DNA of 12,343 nt from Competibacteraceae bacterium UBA2792. Lineage in GTDB: Bacteria > Pseudomonadota > Gammaproteobacteria > Competibacterales > Competibacteraceae. Of the stretch, positions 7,142 through 12,343 are shown piece by piece (within the stretch, counting starts at the first letter, position 1; each line of letters starts with the position of its first letter). Under the pieces are notes generated by a model. It made no database searches. It was not told where the DNA came from and saw only the letters and a program-made list of their open reading frames with translations. The stretch lies in NCBI GenBank assembly GCA_002352125.1, contig DEHU01000048.1, positions 1,911-14,253 of the forward strand. Direction: 5' to 3'. Made by a program: the position numbers and the translations under genes.

Positions 7142-9490
7142 TTAGCGCGATTTGTGAGTGCCTTTTTTGCGTTTTGGCGTAGAAGGTTTGCTGCTTTCCC
7201 CAGTTGTTGCCGACTGGGCGCGGCGGGCGCTGGCCAGCCAATCGTAAATGCGCTTGGCCGCGCCGCGCACTTCGGGATTCACGTCCATCAGCTTGGCCTC
7301 GCCGTGCAGATAGGCATCGAAAGCCACGCGCAAAGGCCAGTAATGATCGGCATAGCCTTGCTCATCCAGCCAGGCGAGCAGCTTGTCGCCATAGCCGCGT
7401 GCGGCGGCTAGGCGCAACACGCGCAGAACACCGCAGCTTGTAAACAGCGCCGCCGAGTTCTCCGCCAGCGCCACAGCCAAGGTTTGGGTCGCTTCACCGA
7501 AATTGTCCAGGGCCAAGGCTCGGAAAGCGCGTAGCAAGCTCGCGCCATGTTCAGAAAAGCGATCTACCAGCGTCTCGAATAGCGGCTCGGCGTCCCTATA
7601 TCGATCGAGTCGCGTGTAGTACAGGAAACAGAGATTGGCTTGAGTAATTCCTTGGTTTGGCTCCAAGGCCAAAGCGCGTTGATAGGCCTCTTCGGCTTCC
7701 TCATAGCGGCCGAGATAGTCTTGCAGCAGAAAGCCGAGGTTGTTCCAAGGGGTGGCATCATTGGGATCCAGCGCAATCGCTTGGCGGTAGGCAGCCTCGG
7801 CTTCGTCGTAACGCGCAAGCTCGCCCAGCAAATTACCTAGGTTGCTCCAAGGGTTAGCAGATGTGAAATCCAATGTGATTGCTTGGCGGTAGGCGGCTTC
7901 GGCTTCTGTGTAACGTGCAAGCTTATACAGCAGGACACCTAGGGTGTTCCACGAAAAGGAATCGTTAGGATATAGTGTAATAGCTTGGCGGTAGGCAGTC
8001 TCCGCGTCGTTATAACGACCCAAATCAATTAACCACCATCCCATGCCAACCCATTCCTGTGCGGTACTCGGTGCAGGCAAATCTGCTGGGTCAACAATCT
8101 CTTCCAGTCGCTTGCCGTTGGCGGTAGCAAAACGCTCGAACTCGGCGCGGGCTTCTTGTGCGAGTAGATGGCGCAAGCCCTTGTCATCGACAGCTTCGCC
8201 CAAAGCCATCGCATAGTGGCCGCGCTCCAAACCCTGCCGATTATTGCCTTTCAGCAATTCGAGCGCCCGCTCGTTCAGTTGAGTGGGGGAATAGAAACCC
8301 CGCAAAAAGCTTGTTAGCCAGCGCAACCGGGTTTTTTGGCGGCGCGGGCCGTGGCGCATCAGATACCAGATGTTGAAAAAACGCTCCCCTAGTTGGAAAC
8401 CAGCGCGGGCTGTGGAAGATAAGCTAACCTTTTCGACTACACCGTTTTTCTGCAAGCGGTCCAGTTGAGTCGAGACGGCAGAAGTCTCCAGCGCGGTGGC
8501 AGCGGCCACGTCGGCGGCGGTGACCGGATTCCAGGCCAGGGCCACGGCGTCGAGCACCACGCGGGCTTGCGGCGCGAGGTCTTCCACGCGGGCCTTATAC
8601 AAGACGGTCACTTGGTCGAGCAGACGTTCGAGATCGGAGAACACATCGCCCTCGGCATCGAGTTCGAGTAGGAGATACAGCAGCACCAGGGTGCGCGGGT
8701 TACCGCCGGTGAGATCGTGCAGGGCGCGAATACGCCCCGGATCGTGGTTCAGGACGTTCAGCACCTTGCGCCCTTCCGCGCCGCGCTCTTGGGCCAATCG
8801 CCGCAGGCAGGCGAAGAGTTCGTCCTGACCAAGCTTTTCCAGCACGGTCACCTGAAAGAAGTCGTAAAAAGCACCTTTCGGATCGGCGGTCGCTTCGAGA
8901 TAGGCGGCGGATGCCCCGACCACGACGATGCCGCCTGCTTCCTGCATGACCCGGCGCAGGCTCCAGTGCTGTGCTCCCAAGCCGTCGAGGATGAAATCGA
9001 TATTGTCCAGCAGCAACAGAGGGCGCCGCCCCTCGCGCTTGGCCCAACGCTTGAAGACGTCGAGTGCGGCTGCGCCTTCGACATCCGTATCACCGCGCAT
9101 CAGCATCGCGGTATCGCGGTCGATTTCATCGGCCTTGTCGGTTTGGCCGGTTTTCTCGAAATAATCGCCCAAGGCGTCCAGGCAGTTGAGCCAAAATGTG
9201 TGCAGGTTGTGGACGTTGTATTGCTCTTCCCGGAAGGTAAGCGGCAACAGCACGGCAGCCAGCGCGGCATCCTCGCGCACGCCGAGGGCCAGTCGGCGCA
9301 ACAGGCTGGTTTTGCCCATGCCACGCTGACCGAGAATGAGATAGTGCTTGGCTTGGCCGCGCGGCGTGATTTCGCCGAGGCGGGCGAGCAGCGAGTCGGC
9401 CAAGTCCCGGCGAGCAACAAAACCGGCGAGAAAATCGGAGTCGTCGAGAATAGCCGGGTTATAAACGGCCAGATTGATGAGCTTGCCCAT
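7142..9490 (-). CDS. STAND-like AAA ATPase with winged helix and TPR repeats
   Basis: This 782-aa protein of unknown function is apparently cytoplasmic. An N-terminal P-loop ATPase domain (~20-280) has Walker A GQRGMGKTS (54-62), a Walker B-like strand LLLLDNID (158-165), a sensor-like strand VVVGASA (189-195) and a GGNPRTLVLLYLLL helix (262-275) as in Arch-ATPase/STAND proteins. A winged-helix-like segment follows (~319-356, PVTAADVAAATAL...VSTQLDRLQKNGVVEKV). After a helical stretch come at least four TPRs (~479-613), whose RY-x-EAE-x-AYRQAI cores begin at residues 491, 525, 559 and 594; the helical C-terminus may hold more. The last ~14 residues are strongly basic (KPSTPKRKKGTHK). Asn163 replaces the usual Walker B Glu, though D165 follows. 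No nuclease, TIR, protease or membrane effector was recognised. It is the second gene of the pair, with its ribosome site over the partner's stop. Confidence 0.85.
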   Translation of the reverse strand: MGKLINLAVYNPAILDDSDFLAGFVARRDLADSLLARLGEITPRGQAKHYLILGQRGMGKTSLLRRLALGVREDAALAAVLLPLTFREEQYNVHNLHTFWLNCLDALGDYFEKTGQTDKADEIDRDTAMLMRGDTDVEGAAALDVFKRWAKREGRRPLLLLDNIDFILDGLGAQHWSLRRVMQEAGGIVVVGASAAYLEATADPKGAFYDFFQVTVLEKLGQDELFACLRRLAQERGAEGRKVLNVLNHDPGRIRALHDLTGGNPRTLVLLYLLLELDAEGDVFSDLERLLDQVTVLYKARVEDLAPQARVVLDAVALAWNPVTAADVAAATALETSAVSTQLDRLQKNGVVEKVSLSSTARAGFQLGERFFNIWYLMRHGPRRQKTRLRWLTSFLRGFYSPTQLNERALELLKGNNRQGLERGHYAMALGEAVDDKGLRHLLAQEARAEFERFATANGKRLEEIVDPADLPAPSTAQEWVGMGWWLIDLGRYNDAETAYRQAITLYPNDSFSWNTLGVLLYKLARYTEAEAAYRQAITLDFTSANPWSNLGNLLGELARYDEAEAAYRQAIALDPNDATPWNNLGFLLQDYLGRYEEAEEAYQRALALEPNQGITQANLCFLYYTRLDRYRDAEPLFETLVDRFSEHGASLLRAFRALALDNFGEATQTLAVALAENSAALFTSCGVLRVLRLAAARGYGDKLLAWLDEQGYADHYWPLRVAFDAYLHGEAKLMDVNPEVRGAAKRIYDWLASARRAQSATTGESSKPSTPKRKKGTHKSR
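7640..8035 (-). repeat. TPR-coding region with 102-bp periodicity
   Basis: Read on the plus strand, the 14-mer GCTTGGCGGTAGGC occurs at 7779, 7881 and 7983, exactly 102 bp apart, which is 34 codons, one TPR each. Flanking bases are partly conserved too. The stretch from about 7860 to 8050 is visibly richer in A and T than the rest of the gene. This is coding sequence; the repeat is reported because identity extends to the DNA level. Confidence 0.8.
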
Positions 9491-9501
9491 CGCGGCCTCT
9501 C
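9491..9501 (-). promoter_or_regulatory. Ribosome site coupling the two ATPase genes
   Basis: On the minus strand GAGAGG (9501-9496) overlaps the TGA of the first ATPase gene (9502-9500) and lies 5 bases before the ATG at 9490. The 9-bp gap and the overlap with the stop predict translational coupling and hence production of both proteins from one mRNA. Confidence 0.65.
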
Positions 9502-10633
9502 ACAACACCACGTAGCGCAGCCACCACTCGCGCAACAAATTCATGCGGAAGCGGTAGCGGCGCCCGCTGTCCACGGCGAGATAGCCATCGGCCAGCAAGG
9601 TATCGAGCAAATGGCGCAAGGTCGCTTCGCCCGCCGGCTCGCCGCCCCGGTTGAGCGCGGGAAGCAGCGCGTCGGAACCCGCCCCCGCGTCGCTCTTGGC
9701 AACCGTTTCCAGCACGGCATAGAGGCGGCTGCGTTCGGGATCGGTGAAGTTGCGGTCCAGATGTTCCCGCCACGTACTCCAGTAGGTGCGTTTCTCCAAG
9801 TCGAGCATCCGGTCCAGCGCGGTTTGGGCGCGCGGCAGATCCAGCACACCACCAGTCCCGGCCAAGATGCAGGCGTCCTCGGCGACTTTTTCCAGGTAGT
9901 AGGGCGAAAGCCAGCCCAGGCGGCGCAGGATAACGTCGGCGGCGTCTTCGTGCAGGGTACGACCGCGCCGCCGGGCGATGTCGGCCAGAAAGGCGCGGGC
10001 GGTATCGGGGGCAAAAGGGGCGAACGGGAACACGTCCAGATCGTTCAAGGCTCCTTCCACGCTATCGCGGCGTGCAACGCTGTCCAAGCCGATGGAGCCG
10101 GTGTAAAGCCAGCGCACCCGGCGGTATTTCTGGCGCATGTTGCGCAGCCAGTAAAGAAAATCGCTGACCGCCTGAACTCCACCGCGCTCTCGCAGAGCCA
10201 AAACGAAGATGGGCAATTCATCCACCAGAAGTAGCCAGGGCGGCTCGTTTTTATGCTCATCCAGGTGAGCCAGCAGGTGGTTGGCGAACTCCCGCCAGTC
10301 GGTTTGCAGCAGGGCTTGCCGCCAATCGCCGCCGCCCTCGTGGCCGCGCCACACTCGCGAAAGCCGCTCGCCGAAGGCGGTCATGACTTTGGCGCCAGTC
10401 GAGAGTTCTTCCTGAATGGTCGCGCAGCATTGGCGGAAGAAATCCTTTTCTTCCCGAAAACCAGCCACTTCCAAGACGATGGCGCGAAAACCATTTTCTG
10501 CCGCTGTATCGCGCAGATGATTGATTTGGACCGTCTTGCCGATTCGGCGTGGCGCGAGCATCAGCAGATTGCGTTCTTCTTTGAACAGACGCCAAAGCTC
10601 GGCAGTTTCCATGGTGCGGCCGAAGCAAATCAT
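9500..10633 (-). CDS. Arch-ATPase/COG1672-like P-loop ATPase, first gene of the pair
   Basis: A 377-aa ATP-binding protein of unknown function. It opens with FGRTMETAELWRLFKEERNLLMLAPRRIGKT, the usual layout of this family in which a short helix precedes Walker A (APRRIGKT, 27-34). Walker B is LLLVDE (134-139) with both acidic residues, D138 and E139. A sensor-1-like strand LYTGSIGLDSV (176-186) follows, then a helical lid region with LGWLSPYYLEKVAEDA (239-254) and a C-terminal winged-helix-like domain (~300-370) ending YRFRMNLLREWWLRY. Many relatives carry a C-terminal PD-(D/E)xK-like DUF234 domain; I do not see one here, and no other effector either. The start is supported by AGGGGA 5 bases upstream of ATG 10633. 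It leads the two-gene unit and is preceded by tandem palindromes, so the pair is probably controlled from 10634-10710. Confidence 0.85.
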   Translation of the reverse strand: MICFGRTMETAELWRLFKEERNLLMLAPRRIGKTVQINHLRDTAAENGFRAIVLEVAGFREEKDFFRQCCATIQEELSTGAKVMTAFGERLSRVWRGHEGGGDWRQALLQTDWREFANHLLAHLDEHKNEPPWLLLVDELPIFVLALRERGGVQAVSDFLYWLRNMRQKYRRVRWLYTGSIGLDSVARRDSVEGALNDLDVFPFAPFAPDTARAFLADIARRRGRTLHEDAADVILRRLGWLSPYYLEKVAEDACILAGTGGVLDLPRAQTALDRMLDLEKRTYWSTWREHLDRNFTDPERSRLYAVLETVAKSDAGAGSDALLPALNRGGEPAGEATLRHLLDTLLADGYLAVDSGRRYRFRMNLLREWWLRYVVL

Positions 10634-10638
10634 GAGAT

Positions 10639-10644
10639 TCCCCT
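10639..10644 (-). promoter_or_regulatory. Shine-Dalgarno of the first ATPase gene
   Basis: AGGGGA on the minus strand, 5 bases before ATG 10633, is a strong site that fixes the start and implies efficient translation when the unit is transcribed. Confidence 0.65.
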
Positions 10645-10660
10645 AAAGTTTTTTGATCGG

Positions 10661-10688
10661 ATCGTAATACAACAAATTTGTATTGCAA
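10661..10688 (-). promoter_or_regulatory. Candidate sigma-70 promoter of the ATPase pair
   Basis: On the minus strand TTGCAA (10688-10683) and TACGAT (10666-10661) are separated by 16 bases, each matching 4 of 6 consensus positions. An overlapping alternative is TTGTTG (10691-10686) with TATTAC (10669-10664), also 16 bases apart. Either would give a leader of roughly 20 bases before ATG 10633. Both lie within the tandem palindromes, so a bound protein would block them. Confidence 0.35.
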
Positions 10689-10701
10689 CAATATTGTTTT
10701 G
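10670..10701. promoter_or_regulatory. Two abutting 16-bp palindromic repeats, likely operators
   Basis: CAACAAATTTGTATTG (10670-10685) is followed with no spacer by CAACAATATTGTTTTG (10686-10701); 13 of 16 positions agree. Each copy has dyad symmetry: a 7-bp inverted repeat AATACAA-n5-TTGTATT spans 10666-10684, and AACAATATTGTT (10687-10698) is a perfect 12-bp palindrome. Tandem dyads of this size over a promoter are typical of cooperative binding by a dimeric regulator. The regulator is unknown; neither a LacI-like CG centre nor a nearby regulator gene is present. Confidence 0.55.
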
Positions 10702-10779
10702 ATGCGGAATAACTGTAGCGTTTCTCGTTAAAGCCGCGCTCGTTTCTTGATCGGACTGCGGGAGGACTGGATAACCGTC

Positions 10780-10821
10780 ATTTGATAAGCTATTGATAAA
10801 TCCTGCCTCATCAAATTGATG
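10780..10821. promoter_or_regulatory. TTGAT repeats and palindrome before the ABC ATPase gene
   Basis: TTGATAA occurs at 10782-10788 and again at 10793-10799 (11 bp apart), and the near-palindrome CATCAA-A-TTGATG spans 10809-10821, ending 4 bases before ATG 10826. ATTTGAT (10780-10786) and ATCAAAT (10810-10816) also form 7-bp inverted arms. This could be a separate operator for the sugar genes. A weak promoter candidate lies upstream: TTGATC (10747-10752), 17 bases, GATAAC (10770-10775). No Shine-Dalgarno is visible before 10826. Confidence 0.35.
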
Positions 10822-10825
10822 CTTC

Positions 10826-11962
10826 ATGGCCACCATCGACTTCGAGCACATCGACAAAATCTATCCCGGCGGCACCCAGGCGATTTTCGACTACAATCTG
10901 AATGTTGCCGACGGCGAACTGGTGGCGTTCGTCGGGCCGTCCGGCTGTGGCAAGTCCACCCTGCTGCGGTTGCTGGCGGGTCTGGAAACCGCCACGCACG
11001 GCACCTTGCGCATTGGCGGTCAAGCCGTCAACGCTTTGCCGCCGCAACAGCGCAACGTGGCGATGGTGTTCCAGGATTACGCCCTCTATCCGCACATGAC
11101 GGTGCGGCGCAATCTGGAGTTTCCGCTGAAAATGCGCGATCTGCCCCGCGCCGACATCGACAAGCAAGTGAGCTGGGTGGCCGATTTGCTGAGTCTCGGC
11201 GGCCTGCTCGACCGCTTGCCCAAACAACTGTCCGGCGGCCAGCGCCAGCGGGTGGCGATGGGCCGGGCACTGGTGCGGCAACCCACCGTGTTTCTGATGG
11301 ACGAACCGCTCTCCAATCTCGACGCGCGATTGCGGGTGCAAATCCGCGCCGAAATCGGTGAGTTGTTAGATCGGACCGGCATCACCACCGTCTACGTCAC
11401 CCACGACCAGGCCGAGGCGATGACGCTGGGCGACCGGGTGGCGGTGATGGATCGTGGCCGCTTGCAACAGGTCGCGCCGCCACGGGAGTTGTACGAGCGG
11501 CCGGCGAACGTGTTTGTGGCCGGCTTCATCGGTAATCCGCCGATGAATCTGTTCTCCGCCCGTCTGACCGCTGCCGATGGTGGGTTAAACCTGCATCTCG
11601 GCGAACAATCCTGGCTGCTGGCTTTGTCCGCGCCGACCGTGGAACGCTGGCGGGCGTGGCTGGACCAACCGCTGACCGCCGGTATCCGGCCCGAACATCT
11701 GCATCTGGTCGCCGCTGAAGCGGGCGGCTTGCGGGCGACGGTCGCCGATGCCGAATATCTGGGCCACGAGACGCTGCTACACATGCGGATCGACGGGATG
11801 GCCGCTTCCGAACCGACGCTGGTAGCACGGTTATCCGGCATTCAACTGTTCGAGAAGGGCGAGACGGTTCGGCTGTCCCTGGACTCGACCCGGCTGCATC
11901 TGTTCGGCCCCGACGGTCTGGCGTTGACCGACGGAACCGCCGCCGCCGATGCTATCCCCTGA
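10826..11962 (+). CDS. Sugar ABC transporter ATP-binding protein, MalK/UgpC type
   Basis: The 378-aa cytoplasmic ATPase would energise import of a carbohydrate by a CUT1-type ABC transporter. It has Walker [10 protein letters not shown] (37-45), Q-loop Q83, signature LSGGQ (135-139), Walker B VFLMDE (155-160), D-loop SNLDA and H-loop H193. The MalK-type continuation [10 protein letters not shown] (234-243) leads into a C-terminal TOBE/regulatory region (~240-370) with GIRPEHL and a [12 protein letters not shown] segment. The length matches MalK/UgpC/MsmK (about 370 aa). No permease or solute-binding protein gene adjoins it on the left. The glycosidase gene starts 25 bp downstream, so the imported sugar is probably a beta-glycoside, although such ATPases can serve several permeases. 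ATG 10826 gives the standard N-terminus; no ribosome site was found. The exact substrate is unknown. Confidence 0.94.
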   Translation: MATIDFEHIDKIYPGGTQAIFDYNLNVADGELVAFVGPSGCGKSTLLRLLAGLETATHGTLRIGGQAVNALPPQQRNVAMVFQDYALYPHMTVRRNLEFPLKMRDLPRADIDKQVSWVADLLSLGGLLDRLPKQLSGGQRQRVAMGRALVRQPTVFLMDEPLSNLDARLRVQIRAEIGELLDRTGITTVYVTHDQAEAMTLGDRVAVMDRGRLQQVAPPRELYERPANVFVAGFIGNPPMNLFSARLTAADGGLNLHLGEQSWLLALSAPTVERWRAWLDQPLTAGIRPEHLHLVAAEAGGLRATVADAEYLGHETLLHMRIDGMAASEPTLVARLSGIQLFEKGETVRLSLDSTRLHLFGPDGLALTDGTAAADAIP

Positions 11963-11987
11963 CTCTCAAACCCCGAGCCCCCGCCTT

Positions 11988-12343
11988 ATGATCGAATCCG
12001 CGCTGTTTCCAACCGATTTTCTCTGGGGCGCGGCCACGTCGGCCTACCAGATCGAAGGTTCGCCGTTGGCCGATGGCGCCGGGCCAAGCATCTGGCACGA
12101 ATTCGCCCACACGCCAGACCGGACCCGCGACGGCGATACCGGCGACATGGCCTGCGACCATTACCGCCGCTATCGAGAAGATGTGGCGCTGATGGGAGAG
12201 CTGGGCCTGAACGCTTATCGCTTCAGCGTCTCCTGGAACCGGGTGTTCCCGGAGGGACGCGGTCGAGTCAACCCGCAAGGATTGGGTTTTTACGAGCGGC
12301 TGGTGGATGCCTTGCTGGAACGGGGCATCCAGCCGATGGTGAC
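11988..12343 (+). CDS. Glycoside hydrolase family 1 enzyme, probable beta-glucosidase (3' end outside window)
   Basis: The first 118 codons are present and run off the right edge. Starting from ATG 11988 the protein begins [10 protein letters not shown] and then shows the GH1 N-terminal signature [15 protein letters not shown], followed by [56 protein letters not shown] and the [15 protein letters not shown] strand. This is the start of the (beta/alpha)8 barrel of a retaining beta-glycosidase; the two catalytic Glu (in NEP and ENG motifs) lie beyond the window. No signal peptide is visible, so it acts in the cytoplasm, probably on the sugar brought in with the help of the preceding ABC ATPase. 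Beta-glucosidase is the likeliest activity; 6-phospho- and other GH1 specificities cannot be excluded from this part. Confidence 0.93.
   Translation, partial: MIESALFPTDFLWGAATSAYQIEGSPLADGAGPSIWHEFAHTPDRTRDGDTGDMACDHYRRYREDVALMGELGLNAYRFSVSWNRVFPEGRGRVNPQGLGFYERLVDALLERGIQPMV

Noticed and set aside
7119..7170. Possible terminator around a T-run (7163-7168) between the convergent DUF1287 and ATPase genes
   Set aside because: The only stem is AAAAGG with CCTTTT across a loop of over 30 bases; too weak to call.
8717..10234. A 505-codon plus-strand frame antisense to both ATPase genes
   Set aside because: It crosses both ATPase genes in their antisense frame; the ATPases have clear Walker motifs and ribosome sites, this frame has neither.
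7142..10633. ATPase pair as a mobile element with attachment sites
   Set aside because: No integrase, transposase, tRNA or flanking direct repeats were seen.
10653..10755. TTGATCGGA present twice (10653-10661 and 10747-10755) as possible flanking direct repeats
   Set aside because: Nine bases, both within the same intergenic region, with no insertion between them; likely chance or a minor regulatory element.

Overview
This is a gene-dense, GC-rich stretch of bacterial chromosome. AccA, TilS, NadC and the PCu(A)C chaperone all read like gammaproteobacterial proteins. The mix of a MaoC-Pta fusion, a DegP-type protease and sugar-uptake genes would suit an environmental gammaproteobacterium (for example something near Competibacteraceae), but that placement is a weak inference. 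I see no tRNA, rRNA, CRISPR array, insertion sequence or phage gene, and no gap over 200 bases between genes.

Left block, plus strand (1-4975): the 3' end of a DegP/MucD-type periplasmic protease; accA (first step of fatty-acid synthesis); tilS (tRNA-Ile lysidine synthetase); a bifunctional MaoC/phosphate acyltransferase whose MaoC half has lost the catalytic Asp and His; and a small DUF123/GIY-YIG-type protein without an ATG start. These could be one long transcription unit. A secreted PCu(A)C copper chaperone (minus strand, 4977-5471) converges on it with a 1-bp gap.

Middle (5627-7135): nadC (NAD synthesis) behind a good Shine-Dalgarno, then an exported DUF1287 protein with an NlpC/P60-like Cys/His layout.

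Accessory block, minus strand (7142-10633): two consecutive P-loop ATPase genes, apparently translationally coupled. The first (377 aa) is a compact Arch-ATPase/COG1672-like protein. The second (782 aa) is a STAND-like ATPase with a winged helix, four clear TPRs and a basic tail. No effector domain is recognisable in either. Their promoter region (10634-10825) is AT-rich and carries two abutting 16-bp palindromic repeats overlapping a plausible promoter. This pair with its operator is the best candidate in the window for an undescribed system, perhaps signalling or conflict related, but its function cannot be read from the sequence.

Right block, plus strand (10826-end): a MalK/UgpC-type sugar ABC ATPase followed by the start of a family 1 glycosidase. 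Together they suggest uptake and intracellular hydrolysis of a beta-glycoside, with the permease and binding protein encoded elsewhere or beyond the right edge.
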